From JAMLHH01 sp964653095 (GTDB lineage: Bacteria; Bacteroidota; Bacteroidia; Chitinophagales; JADIYW01), in the NCBI GenBank assembly GCA_964653095.1, contig CAZZEH010000019.1, positions 6,458 to 70,457 of the forward strand: 64,000 bases of DNA, given 5' to 3'. A program made the translations under genes and the position numbers. Position 1 is the first letter of the stretch; every line of letters starts with the position of its first letter. Under the pieces are notes generated by a model. The model saw only the letters and a list, made by a program, of their open reading frames with translations. It searched no databases and was not told the origin of the DNA. Of the stretch, positions 1-9,358 are shown piece after piece.

Positions 1-1495
1 TGTTAGGGTTTAGGTCATCTAACAGAGCTGTACTGCTGCCTTCTGTAATATTTGTGCTGAATATTAAATCTATAAGCCAAATCAATATTAAGGCTACAGG
101 GAAAGCTAAAAAAACGTTTCCGACAAATGCAATAAACTGTGAGCGGAACACTCTCGAAAACAGTCTCGCGAATATTTCATATTTGTCGTCATTGCTGATA
201 TCTCTGTTTTTATTTCCTGCTTCTAAGGCTTTGGCTAATGCAGAAGCTGTCATGGCTGGCTGCTTGGTAGCCAGTGTAAATCCAAAAAGGTAAATGGCAA
301 TGAATCCCATAGCATAGTTCATGCTGTAGAGAAAGGCAAACCCAAATTCACTTGCGTCAAGTTTGGAAAGAAGGACTTTGAATACACACAAGAATCCGAC
401 TATCAGTCCACCACCGCTGGCAGCCCGGAGCATTCTGTAATATTCACTTTTGGTGTTGGTGATATAATGTTCTCCTGTTTTTGCAGCATGCTGAGTAATC
501 TCGTACGAAACAGATTGGGTGCTTTCTTTTATCAGGTTACTTATGTTGGCTTTCCCACAGTTGTACTGAATCAGCAGTATGGCGAGCTCAATAGTTCTTT
601 TTTGATCAGAGTCTTTCGAATCAAGCACACAGAATTGCAGCACTTCTTTCAAACGCTGCAATTGCTGTCGGATTCGCAACAAAGATTGATTAACGTGCAT
701 GGAAATCCCAAATTTATGGGAATTGTTAAAAGCAGTGTCAATGTATTCCACACACTGATTATGTAAAATCAAAAGCTGTTTGTAGATTAAATTATCCGGG
801 GTGACATATTTCTTTTCTGAGTTGAAAATAAGTTCATTAAGCTCAGAAAGCTCTCTCTGAAATGCGATAAACGGACTGTCAAGATTTTGATATTCGGGTA
901 CCATTCGATTCACATCTGTTTCCAAAACTCTTCCCGATATTCTCAGAGCAAGGATTTCCATACTGTACAGAATTTCTGAGATTTCAAAGTGCTGATTGAT
1001 TTCACTTTTGTAGATTGTTCGGGCCTGTATCAGATTCATGATGCCCTGAATTTCGGATACAGGTATTTTTTTTATCCATGCCGGATCGGAACTTTTATGG
1101 AAAACCTGATTTAAAATAAACTGAAGAGTATGTTTTTTGGGCTGATTGGGCAAAAACTTTTCGACGACCCGCTTTCTGAGTTCATATATAAAATCACTGT
1201 CTTTAATAATACCAACATCTGTGAGAATAATGTCGAAGTCTCTTTTAATCAGAAGCTTGTAAATGTATGTGGTGAAAAAATCGAGATATTCGGGATAAGT
1301 CTCCAAGACTTCTTTAAGCGGCGAAAGACTGATTTCATTAAACCGGTCAATTTGTTTGGGGCGAAATATCTCGACGAGTTCGATTAAGAATGACAATTCG
1401 TCAATCTCTATTTCTGATAAGTTTTTTGTATAAAAAATTTCGAATAAGTGAATTATCCGATCTTTTTGATTTAAACCTTTGTGCTTGACTATCAT
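1..1495 (-). CDS. Gcr-family ('site-specific recombinase', PF10136-like) membrane protein, C-terminus cut by window edge
   Basis: An uninterrupted minus-strand frame of 498 codons starts at an ATG at 1495 and runs off the left edge. The first ~330 residues are mostly helical and soluble-looking. Around residues 335-360 come the segments QHAAKTGEHYIT and EYYRMLRAASGGG, which I recognise as the hallmark of the Gcr family. Hydrophobic helices follow near residues 365-385, 390-410 and 455-480. The family is called a site-specific recombinase after a gonococcal gene, but the features here are those of an integral membrane protein and no recombinase catalytic motif is visible, so the biochemical role is unknown. 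It is divergent from the DUF58 gene, 110 bp away. Family assignment is from memory of the motif. Confidence 0.82.
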   Translation of the reverse strand, partial: MIVKHKGLNQKDRIIHLFEIFYTKNLSEIEIDELSFLIELVEIFRPKQIDRFNEISLSPLKEVLETYPEYLDFFTTYIYKLLIKRDFDIILTDVGIIKDSDFIYELRKRVVEKFLPNQPKKHTLQFILNQVFHKSSDPAWIKKIPVSEIQGIMNLIQARTIYKSEINQHFEISEILYSMEILALRISGRVLETDVNRMVPEYQNLDSPFIAFQRELSELNELIFNSEKKYVTPDNLIYKQLLILHNQCVEYIDTAFNNSHKFGISMHVNQSLLRIRQQLQRLKEVLQFCVLDSKDSDQKRTIELAILLIQYNCGKANISNLIKESTQSVSYEITQHAAKTGEHYITNTKSEYYRMLRAASGGGLIVGFLCVFKVLLSKLDASEFGFAFLYSMNYAMGFIAIYLFGFTLATKQPAMTASALAKALEAGNKNRDISNDDKYEIFARLFSRVFRSQFIAFVGNVFLAFPVALILIWLIDLIFSTNITEGSSTALLDDLNPN

Positions 1496-1605
1496 GAAAG
1501 TATTTCTGACCACAAAGAAACGTAAAATATAGGAAGTAAAGAGAATTGTCGTTTACAAGGTGGTGGTATAATCATAAAACAAGTCTTGCCTGCGTGGTAT
1601 GAAAA

Positions 1606-2568
1606 GTGATAAAATTGTATCTTTCTGAAAATATACAGGTTTTGAAGAATTGGGAACAGATAGATTATCGTCGGTTTGACAAACTGGACATTATTGCAAG
1701 GCAGGTCGTAGAAGGTTTTATAATAGGTCTGCACAAAAGTCCTTATCACGGCTTTTCTGTTGAGTTTGCCGAATACAGAAGCTATAATCCCGGAGATTCT
1801 ATACGTGATGTGGATTGGAAAGCTTATGCCAAGACGAAGAAAATGTACGTAAAAAAGCATGAAGAAGAAACCAATCTTCGCTGTCAGGTTATTATAGATA
1901 TTTCTTCGTCCATGCGATATCCCGAAACAACGTCGAAAGTACAGCTCAACAAACTTGAATATTCCTGCGTTTCTGCGGCTGCTTTGTCCTACATGCTCAG
2001 AAAACAGAGAGATGCTATGGGCTTGACACTTGTCAGCGATAAAATAGAAGTACATACTCCTGCAAAAACCAACGCTGCCCATCATCAGATGATTCAAAAC
2101 TACCTTTATCAGACTCTTCAAAATCGGTCGCTTAATCCTTTATCAACAGACCTGTCTGTTTGCCTTCATCAGGTGGCAGAACTGATTCATAAACGTTCTT
2201 TAGTTTTTGTGTTCAGTGATTTTTTGGAAAAACCGGATCAGACGGAAAAAATATTCAGTGCCATACAGCATCTCAGACATTACAAAAATGAGGTAGTAGT
2301 ATTTCATGTACACCACAAAAAAGATGAAACGGATTTTGAATTTGAAAACAGACCGTATCAGTTTATTGATTTGGAGAGTGGAGAATCTGTCAGGTTATTG
2401 CCACATGAGGTAAAGAGCTTTTATAGAGAAAAAATTTCAGACCACCATAAAAAAGTAAAAAGCAAGTTCATTCAATACGGAATTGATTGGGTAGATGCAG
2501 ACATTCAGCAGGATTTTAAAACGATTCTTCAGACCTATCTGATTAAAAGAAGGAGAATGAGAGTATAG
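1606..2568 (+). CDS. DUF58 domain-containing protein (vWA-like)
   Basis: A 320-residue cytoplasmic protein. The DUF58 core is visible around residues 60-75 (YRSYNPGDSIRDVDW), followed by a vWA metal-site strand IIDISSSM near residue 100, which keeps the DxSxS MIDAS pattern. DUF58 proteins usually work with a MoxR-type AAA+ ATPase in a chaperone or metal-insertion role. No MoxR gene lies next to it here, so any partner is encoded elsewhere. The only start that opens the full domain is GTG at 1606, because an in-frame TGA sits at 1600-1602. It converges on the NRDE gene with 2 bp between the stops. The role in this organism is not known. Confidence 0.88.
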   Translation: MIKLYLSENIQVLKNWEQIDYRRFDKLDIIARQVVEGFIIGLHKSPYHGFSVEFAEYRSYNPGDSIRDVDWKAYAKTKKMYVKKHEEETNLRCQVIIDISSSMRYPETTSKVQLNKLEYSCVSAAALSYMLRKQRDAMGLTLVSDKIEVHTPAKTNAAHHQMIQNYLYQTLQNRSLNPLSTDLSVCLHQVAELIHKRSLVFVFSDFLEKPDQTEKIFSAIQHLRHYKNEVVVFHVHHKKDETDFEFENRPYQFIDLESGESVRLLPHEVKSFYREKISDHHKKVKSKFIQYGIDWVDADIQQDFKTILQTYLIKRRRMRV

Positions 2569-2570
2569 TT

Positions 2571-3314
2571 TTAGACAATAAAACTTACAGTTTCGTCGAG
2601 CTTTGCCTGCTTTTCTGTTATTTGGAGCTTTCCGGTTCGATTTTTAAGGATGACCGTATGCGTGCGTGTTCCGTAGATGGGCGATTGTATGCAGATTGGA
2701 GACAAGGCCCTTTCCCAATCCAAACCAATTCCGGTATTGGGCAAGTCAACGTCAGGGTATCTTTCATGGTTGGTCAGTAAGCGGAATAGATTTTTATCAT
2801 CCACCGCATTCTTGTTTAGCATCTCTTTTAAATCGTTTTTGATTTGGATTACTTTTGGCCATGGGGTATCTAAAAGCGCATTGCTGATGCCGTAAATACC
2901 GGTTATTAATTCAGTAGTCTGCTGAGTGATGTTAGAGTAATGAAAAAATCTGATTCCGTCGTGATAAAATAAGTTGAAGCCGTTCATTTTGCTCCATAAG
3001 GAATTGTTGGTATTTGCGTATTTGCTAAAATCATCGGGAGAATCTTTCAGCAGATTGACCGGAACTGCCCCCCGGCTAGGAGCATTTGGATTGTTATGTG
3101 TTGGGTCTCTGTAATTTGTGACGGCAGCAATTTGTCTTTTTGAATTAACAGCCAGCCATGTTCCGCCGGCTTTTAAATCTTTACCTGCCAGTATATCTTC
3201 ATCTTTCCACCAAAACATGGACTGAGTAGGTCTTTGAAAAAACTCATCTCGGTTGGAAATAAATATAAACGGATAATTTTCATCCAAATTAATAGCAAGA
3301 GCAATCAGACACAT
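2571..3314 (-). CDS. NRDE family protein (TANGO2-like)
   Basis: A 247-residue protein beginning Met-Cys and carrying the family signature NRDE at residues 21-24, followed by FFQRPT and a WLAVN segment. These match the NRDE/TANGO2 family, found from bacteria to humans. Cys2 is conserved in the family and would become N-terminal after Met removal, as in Ntn-type hydrolases, but no reaction is firmly established. Length fits the family (about 240-270). There is no signal peptide, so it is probably cytoplasmic. It stands alone between convergent DUF58 and aroE, 144 bp upstream of the aroE 3' end. Confidence 0.87.
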   Translation of the reverse strand: MCLIALAINLDENYPFIFISNRDEFFQRPTQSMFWWKDEDILAGKDLKAGGTWLAVNSKRQIAAVTNYRDPTHNNPNAPSRGAVPVNLLKDSPDDFSKYANTNNSLWSKMNGFNLFYHDGIRFFHYSNITQQTTELITGIYGISNALLDTPWPKVIQIKNDLKEMLNKNAVDDKNLFRLLTNHERYPDVDLPNTGIGLDWERALSPICIQSPIYGTRTHTVILKNRTGKLQITEKQAKLDETVSFIV

Positions 3315-3425
3315 ATATCTCTTTTAGAAGTTAATTGAAAATAGAGAAAAATGTTCTGAATCCTGAAGCTAAAGCCCGTCATTTTTGTTTAAAAGAAACG
3401 CTATAATAGGAATTGTAAAAACACT

Positions 3426-3455
3426 GCTTTAATCTTTTAAGATTATGAATAAAGC
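3426..3455 (-). terminator. possible terminator after aroE
   Basis: On the minus strand an AT-rich hairpin (outer arms GCTTTA/TAAAGC, inner arms AATCTT/AAGATT) begins just after the aroE stop and is followed by AGTGTTTTT. The outer arms are separated from the inner ones by unpaired bases, so stability is modest. Confidence 0.4.
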
Positions 3456-3457
3456 TT

Positions 3458-4189
3458 TTATGCAGTCCATATTTCCCATGCTTTTTCTGCCTGTAAATGC
3501 AGCATGTCCAATCCATTTTTTACTTTAGAATTTTTGTCGATTCCTTTTTGTAAAAAGGCAGTGAGCTCAGGATTATACACCAAGTCGTATAAATAGTGTC
3601 TTGCGGTAAGTGCTTCGTAGGGCAGTTGTGGCAGTGTTTCAGTTTTAGGATACATTCCGAGAGGAGTTGTGTTGATGATTACAGAAAATTCTTTTATTAA
3701 TTCAGGCGAAATGTCTTCGTAGGTTAAAAAATCTTTCTGCTTTGTTCTCGATACATATTTATATGAAATGCCAAGCTGATTCAAAATATATACTACCGCT
3801 TTTGATGCTCCTCCCGTCCCTAATATCAATGCTTTACGGTGATGTGATTCAAGCTGAGGAATGAAGCTCTTTTCAAATCCGTAACAGTCTGTGTTATAAC
3901 CTGTTTTAATTCCGTTTTGGATTTTTATTGTATTCACAGCTCCAATTTCTGATGCGGTTTGATCCAATTGATCCAAATAAGGAAGGACGGCTTCTTTGTA
4001 CGGAATAGTTACATTTAAACCAATAAGATTTTTTGTTTGAAATAACTTCTCAATCTGTTCAATGTTCTCCAAAGGGTAAGTGTCATAAATAAAACCCGAA
4101 ATATTTTCTTTTCTGAATTTTTCGGCAAAATATCCTTTTGAAAAAGAATGACTCAGCGGATATCCGATAAGTCCGAGCTTTTTAGTCAT
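3458..4189 (-). CDS. aroE: shikimate dehydrogenase
   Basis: Catalyses NADPH-dependent reduction of 3-dehydroshikimate to shikimate in aromatic amino acid synthesis. Visible landmarks are PLSHSFSK near residues 11-18 (substrate binding), NVTIPYKE with catalytic Lys65, GAVNTI near 83-88, GYNTDCYGFE with catalytic Asp101, and the nucleotide-binding loop LGTGGASKA from about residue 123. At 243 residues it is shorter than the E. coli enzyme, which is common for this phylum. The start overlaps the end of the TPR gene by 8 bp, so the two are almost certainly cotranscribed and translationally coupled, with the TPR gene first. Confidence 0.95.
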   Translation of the reverse strand: MTKKLGLIGYPLSHSFSKGYFAEKFRKENISGFIYDTYPLENIEQIEKLFQTKNLIGLNVTIPYKEAVLPYLDQLDQTASEIGAVNTIKIQNGIKTGYNTDCYGFEKSFIPQLESHHRKALILGTGGASKAVVYILNQLGISYKYVSRTKQKDFLTYEDISPELIKEFSVIINTTPLGMYPKTETLPQLPYEALTARHYLYDLVYNPELTAFLQKGIDKNSKVKNGLDMLHLQAEKAWEIWTA

Positions 4190-5594
4190 AAAATTCCTTT
4201 AAGATAGCTTGTATCTGTACATCGTCTGACATTTCCGGACAGATAAGGAACATAAACAACTCTTTTCCCGAAGACTCGGTATGAATATGTAACAACTTAT
4301 TGATTGCCTCTTTCTTTTTTCCGATAAAGTACAGAAGTCCGACTCTGGCATAAAGTAATTCTTTTGCAGACTTTGTTCGTATAATTCCGGTCTCCAATAC
4401 TTCCAGGGCGATATCGGTATCATTGATAGTAAGAAGTATTTTGACAAGATATAAATATGCTTCGAATCTGGACTGGGTAATATCCAAAGCCTTTTCGGCA
4501 AGGTGATATGCTTTTGTGATATCGTTATTTATCAATGCAGATTCTACGGCTTCTATGATATAGTCGTAGTTATATTCTGCAAATTCGGCTGCTTTGAGGA
4601 AAAACTTATAGGCTAACTGCCAGTTTTCTTCTAATTTATAACTCTCTCCGATGTTGTAGTAGGCATCCGCAAGATTTGGGTGAAAATGCAATGCCCGTTT
4701 CAAATAATATCTTGCAAGCTTGTATTCTTCTTTGTGTATATAGCAGCGCCCTTTTAAAACCAGTATATTTTCATCCGGCTTAAACTTGCTTTCATATTCT
4801 GTAATCTCTTCGAGTGCCTTCTCAAACTGATTGTTTTCGATATAGAGTCTTATCAGGTGAGGATATCCGTAATCCAAATTATCGTTTATTGCCAGCATGT
4901 ATTCCAAAGCTTCAATAGCTTTATCCGTTTTATCCATGCTTTTGTACACTATATGAAGATTGTACCAGGCAAAATCGGAGTATGGATCATCGTTAATTAT
5001 ATCCTCAAGAAGATTGGCGGCGTAATCGTATTCTTCCGTAATGACCGAGCAAAAGCTGACACGACTGAGGGCTTCCCCATTTAACGGGTCTATTTTCAGG
5101 CATTCTTCGAGACAGGAAAATACCTGTTTATAGTCTTCCTGGTCTTCGTATATATCTGCCATTTGAAGAAAAATTTCTGATTTATCATCGTCATCAGAAA
5201 ATTCCAGTCGTTCACGTAATACATCTAAAGCCTCCTGATGCCGGGACAAATAAATCAAAATTTCAGAACGAAGAAGGTAAATTTCAAGTTCGGAGCTTTC
5301 TATGGATTCTGCTTTTTCCAGGCATTCCAAAGCATCAGAATATTTCTTTAAGTCAAAGAGAATTTGAGCCTTTTTAATAAGCAGCATGGCTGAAAAAGGA
5401 TAATTGTCTAATGCCTGATTAATGACCCTTTCGGCCGTGTTATATTGCCCTTTGAACTCGTAGAAGTCAGCTAACAGTTCGTATGAAGAAGAATCGAGGT
5501 ATAAGGATATATTTTCCCGAACGGAATTCTCGTATTTTTCAACAATATCTTGGATAAATTCATCATATTCAAAGTCAAAATCAAATGGATCCAT
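4182..5594 (-). CDS. tetratricopeptide repeat protein
   Basis: A 470-residue acidic protein made almost entirely of TPR-like helical pairs, roughly ten to twelve units, with recurring patterns such as A-x-YNIGESYK and ALECLEKAES. It has no signal peptide or membrane segment, so it is probably a cytoplasmic scaffold. TPR arrays bind protein partners, and nothing in the sequence says which ones. It is the first gene of a two-gene operon with aroE (8 bp overlap), a pairing that may be only transcriptional. It is divergent from the M1 peptidase gene. Confidence 0.9.
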   Translation of the reverse strand: MDPFDFDFEYDEFIQDIVEKYENSVRENISLYLDSSSYELLADFYEFKGQYNTAERVINQALDNYPFSAMLLIKKAQILFDLKKYSDALECLEKAESIESSELEIYLLRSEILIYLSRHQEALDVLRERLEFSDDDDKSEIFLQMADIYEDQEDYKQVFSCLEECLKIDPLNGEALSRVSFCSVITEEYDYAANLLEDIINDDPYSDFAWYNLHIVYKSMDKTDKAIEALEYMLAINDNLDYGYPHLIRLYIENNQFEKALEEITEYESKFKPDENILVLKGRCYIHKEEYKLARYYLKRALHFHPNLADAYYNIGESYKLEENWQLAYKFFLKAAEFAEYNYDYIIEAVESALINNDITKAYHLAEKALDITQSRFEAYLYLVKILLTINDTDIALEVLETGIIRTKSAKELLYARVGLLYFIGKKKEAINKLLHIHTESSGKELFMFLICPEMSDDVQIQAILKEFYD

Positions 5595-5715
5595 TCACAC
5601 CTCCTAGTTACAAAGTTAATACTTATCTTGGCTTAATTTCACAAGTTAAGTTATCAAATGGTATAGATTTGTTTCGGGAAAGATATGAACATGTGATATG
5701 AAGTTGGGGAAAAGT

Positions 5716-8676
5716 ATGAATAAGTGCATTTTGTTACTGACTTTTGTTTTAACGCCTGCGCTATTATCTGCATCTGACAGGTATAAAATTCAGGCAGAAT
5801 TGGAGCCGACACGGAGAACTGTGAAAGGGCACATCGAAATGCAGTTTCACAATACTTCTCAGGACACCTTATCCGAGCTGCAAATTCATTTATGGCCCAA
5901 TGCTTACAGCGGCCACCAGACTCCTTGGGCAAAGCAGATGATTAAACTTAACAGACTTGACTTTCACTACGGTAAATCCTACGGCTATATTGACAGCCTT
6001 AATTTTACACAACAGGGAAATTATCTGACTTTGGTGACTTCGGAATCCCAGCCCGATATAGGTCTGATTTTATTAAACAATCCCGTTCTTCCGGGTGATT
6101 CTGTAACTGTTCAGACGCCTTTTAGGGTAAAACTTCCGAAGATGTATTCCAGAGGCGGATATGAAGGGTCATACTATGCGGTGACTCAGTGGTATCCAAA
6201 ATTTGCAGTATATCAGGACGGGACTTGGCAGTCTGTATCTTATTTGGATCAGGGAGAGTTTTTTAGCGGTTTTGCAGATTATGATGTAAGTATTACAGTG
6301 CCGTCTGCCTATCAGTTTGCCGCGACCGGGTACATTTACGCACCCAAAGACACCATTCCGGAAAAGCAGCAATACAGCATACAGTTGAATAATGTACATG
6401 ACTTTGCCTGGTTTGCCTCCCGAAAATTTACTGTGAAAAAACAAAGAGTGATTCTCAAATCCGGGAGAGAAGTGCAGGTACAGGCATTTGTGCATTCTGA
6501 AAAGCATCTCGATAAAATTCTCGAATATGCTTCGGATGCATTGGTGTATATGTCTGATTATTTGGGAGAATATCCGTACAGTGTCTGTTCGGTTGTGGAA
6601 GGCATGGGAGATGCAGGAGGCGGAATGGAATATCCCACTATTTCAACTGTATCGGGAGGTATGACACTTCGGCAGCAGGTGGTGCATGAAGTCATACACA
6701 ATTGGTGGTACGGAATTTTAGCCAATAACGAACGAAAAGAACCCATTCTGGACGAAGGGCTGACATCTTATTATGAAAACCGAATTATACGTGAAAAGGG
6801 CGGAGGTGTACTTCAGCTGAATGAAAATTCGCCGAAATTTAAGAAAATTCAAAAACTGCAGAAATATTTTGGATTTAATCGGCAACCCAAAGATTTTTTG
6901 TCCAAAACAGCGACTCTGATGCAATACAGAGCCAATGTCCATCAGGCTTCCAATTTGCCGGCAGAAGAATTTTCGATGCTGAATTATTATGCCATGATTT
7001 ATGCCAAGGGCGCACTCGACTTTGAAAATCTTGAAAAATATCTCGGCAGAAATGAATTTGACCGCCTGATGCAGTTGTTTTTTGAGGAATATAAGTTTAG
7101 ACATTATTCTCTGAAAGATTTTAAAAACCACTTTATTTCACATTCACCTAAAAGTGTCGAGTGGTTTTTTGATGGCGTTTTGTCTTCGACAGCATTATCT
7201 GATTTGGCAGTGAAAAAAATAAGCAGAAACGATAGCCTTTTACAAATCACGCTTGTCAATAAAGGCAGTTTGCAAGCCGCATCTGAATTGGCATTGGTGG
7301 ATAGGAATCTGAATATTTTGGAGTCTGTCATGATAGAACCTTTTACAGGGAAAATACAAACAGAAATCGAAATAAAACCCGAAACTCATGCAGTGTATGC
7401 TGACCCTCAATGGCTGTTGCCCGAGAGAAACAGGAAAAGCAATTTTGCAACCCTGAAAGGTGCGCAGAGATTTAATCCACTGCAAATTAGAGCGATAGCA
7501 GCCTTGGAAGATCCTACTAAAAATCAACTTTTTATCACTCCGTTGCTGGCCGGAAATAAGTATGACGGTTTCATGCTCGGAGCCGCAATTTATAATCGGG
7601 TTTTTCCGGCAAAAAAGCTGGAATATACATTTGTACCATTTTGGGGTTTCCGATCCAAAAAGCTTAACTGGATAGGTAATATGTCTTATCATATTTTGCC
7701 CAAAAAGCAAAGGCCTGTGGATATTGAAATAGGGGTGCATACCAAATCTTTCAGTAAGAACAATGTGCCTGTTTTATTGAGATACATCAAGTTTCAACCG
7801 TTTATAGAAGCTACTTTTTACAACTTATCGAACGACAGGGGAATGGTGCATAAGCTCGGTTTCCGAAATGTACAAATTTGGGAGGAAAATTCATTTCTGA
7901 AAGAAAACGATACGATTAACCAGATAAGAATATTTGGCAGGGAAAAAGTGGCACATAATACAAGTGAACTGTGGTATTCGATGGAAAACAACCATGTATT
8001 GTACCCGACTGCTCTTAGTTCAGTGCTTCGTTTCAATAAAGATTATGTTCGTCAGGCATTTGAATTCAATCAGAAGTTTCGGTACAGAAAAAACGGTGCA
8101 TTCTTTAGTATGCGTTTGTTTGCCGGAGCTTTTTATTACAGAAATTCAAATTATAATTTCAGATTGTTTCCGGCTCCGGGTTTCAACATAAGCGGTGTAA
8201 ACGGTAAAAATGACTATCTGTACGACGGTGCGTTTTTTGGACGAAACATACAAGAGGGATTATCTTCCCGGCAGATGATGATGAGCGAGGGAAATTTCAA
8301 AGTTATCACGGCAATCCAGAGACCGAATGAAGGAAAAACAATAAATGGTCTGTTCGCACTTAATCTTAAGATGGACGCTCCGGTCAAATGGCTTCCCGTA
8401 CAAATATTTTTTGACATGGGGTACAGTATCGACAGGCATTTGAATACGATAGAATTATTGCCGGCAAAGCAATTTCACTATGACTTTGGGTTTAATATAT
8501 CTTTGTTTGACGAAGGAGTAGAGGTGTATTTTCCTTTGCTGATGTCCGATAATTTTAAAACCTACTATAAATCCAATCTTCCAAAATTCGGACAAAGAAT
8601 CACGTTCTCTATTCAAACGGAAAAACTTAATTTTCACAGACAGGCCCGGCGAAATCTTGTGAAAAAGATGTTTTAG
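5716..8676 (+). CDS. secreted M1-family-like metallopeptidase with barrel-like C-terminal region
   Basis: A signal peptide starts at the ATG at 5716, preceded by GGGGAAAAG. An upstream in-frame ATG at 5698 would give a worse signal, so 5716 is preferred. The catalytic half carries GGGMEYPT (the GxMEN-like exopeptidase motif), then the zinc motif HEVIHNWW at about residue 324 and the third zinc ligand in LDEGLTSYYE about 20 residues later: a complete gluzincin site. After about residue 580 the protein changes to long stretches of alternating aromatic/polar strands ending in a basic tail, resembling an outer-membrane barrel. The product is about 986 residues and no T9SS sorting domain is visible. 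It is probably a periplasmic or outer-membrane aminopeptidase. The barrel reading is inference. Confidence 0.88.
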   Translation: MNKCILLLTFVLTPALLSASDRYKIQAELEPTRRTVKGHIEMQFHNTSQDTLSELQIHLWPNAYSGHQTPWAKQMIKLNRLDFHYGKSYGYIDSLNFTQQGNYLTLVTSESQPDIGLILLNNPVLPGDSVTVQTPFRVKLPKMYSRGGYEGSYYAVTQWYPKFAVYQDGTWQSVSYLDQGEFFSGFADYDVSITVPSAYQFAATGYIYAPKDTIPEKQQYSIQLNNVHDFAWFASRKFTVKKQRVILKSGREVQVQAFVHSEKHLDKILEYASDALVYMSDYLGEYPYSVCSVVEGMGDAGGGMEYPTISTVSGGMTLRQQVVHEVIHNWWYGILANNERKEPILDEGLTSYYENRIIREKGGGVLQLNENSPKFKKIQKLQKYFGFNRQPKDFLSKTATLMQYRANVHQASNLPAEEFSMLNYYAMIYAKGALDFENLEKYLGRNEFDRLMQLFFEEYKFRHYSLKDFKNHFISHSPKSVEWFFDGVLSSTALSDLAVKKISRNDSLLQITLVNKGSLQAASELALVDRNLNILESVMIEPFTGKIQTEIEIKPETHAVYADPQWLLPERNRKSNFATLKGAQRFNPLQIRAIAALEDPTKNQLFITPLLAGNKYDGFMLGAAIYNRVFPAKKLEYTFVPFWGFRSKKLNWIGNMSYHILPKKQRPVDIEIGVHTKSFSKNNVPVLLRYIKFQPFIEATFYNLSNDRGMVHKLGFRNVQIWEENSFLKENDTINQIRIFGREKVAHNTSELWYSMENNHVLYPTALSSVLRFNKDYVRQAFEFNQKFRYRKNGAFFSMRLFAGAFYYRNSNYNFRLFPAPGFNISGVNGKNDYLYDGAFFGRNIQEGLSSRQMMMSEGNFKVITAIQRPNEGKTINGLFALNLKMDAPVKWLPVQIFFDMGYSIDRHLNTIELLPAKQFHYDFGFNISLFDEGVEVYFPLLMSDNFKTYYKSNLPKFGQRITFSIQTEKLNFHRQARRNLVKKMF

Positions 8677-8797
8677 TTGAGGAGACTGTTTGTCGATGTT
8701 TCACATACGAAATGGTCCGATTTGTATGAAACGCTATGCCAATGATATCACCTGTTTGTCAGTATCGGTGAAAAATATTTCACAAAAAACGCAATAT

Positions 8798-9358
8798 TTA
8801 TTTTCTTGGAAATTTCATTCGGTAATCTACATCTACGTCGCCTTTGGTTATTTTTTTCAGTTTTCCCTGCAGGAGTTTTTTCTTTAACGGAGCCAGTCTG
8901 TCTGTAAAAAGAACACCTTCTATATGATCGTACTCGTGTTGGATTACTCTCGCATTAAGATCGTTGTATGATTCTTCCTGCCATTCAAAATTTTCATTCT
9001 GATATTTTATGATTAAGTCCGGCAGCCTATAGACATCCCCCCGTACGCCCGGTATGCTGAGACAGCCTTCTTCGTATTTCCATTCTTCTCCGGACTCACG
9101 AATAATTTTTGGATTGATAAAAACTTTCCTGATACCCTTAAACTCCTTGTTCTTATCATTTTCCAGTTGAATCGTATCTACGATAAATAATCTGATGGAC
9201 AGCCCTATCTGAGGAGCTGCGAGACCGATGCCGCTTGCATTGTACATGGTGTCAAACATATTTTCGATTAATTCCTTCAGTTTTGGATAATCGGGAGGTA
9301 TATCTGCACTTTTTTTCTTTAAAACAGAATCGCCATAAGCAATAATCGGTAATGTCAT
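8798..9358 (-). CDS. def: peptide deformylase
   Basis: Removes the N-formyl group from nascent proteins. All three family motifs are present: GIGLAAPQIG at residues 43-52, EEGCLS with metal ligand Cys99, and QHEYDH with His141, Glu142 and His145. At 186 residues it is a normal-length bacterial enzyme. The start ATGA overlaps the stop of ruvX by 4 bp, so the two genes form a translationally coupled pair with ruvX first. Confidence 0.97.
   Translation of the reverse strand: MTLPIIAYGDSVLKKKSADIPPDYPKLKELIENMFDTMYNASGIGLAAPQIGLSIRLFIVDTIQLENDKNKEFKGIRKVFINPKIIRESGEEWKYEEGCLSIPGVRGDVYRLPDLIIKYQNENFEWQEESYNDLNARVIQHEYDHIEGVLFTDRLAPLKKKLLQGKLKKITKGDVDVDYRMKFPRK

Noticed and set aside
1492..2121. 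209-codon minus-strand frame
   Set aside because: It lies across the DUF58 gene and its divergent promoter region, and the product has no recognisable features.
7240..7740. 166-codon minus-strand frame inside the M1 peptidase gene
   Set aside because: It opposes a much longer well-supported gene and looks like a low-complexity shadow.
8768..8783. GTGAAA/TTTCAC hairpin beside def
   Set aside because: The run of A or T lies on the wrong side for a terminator in either direction.
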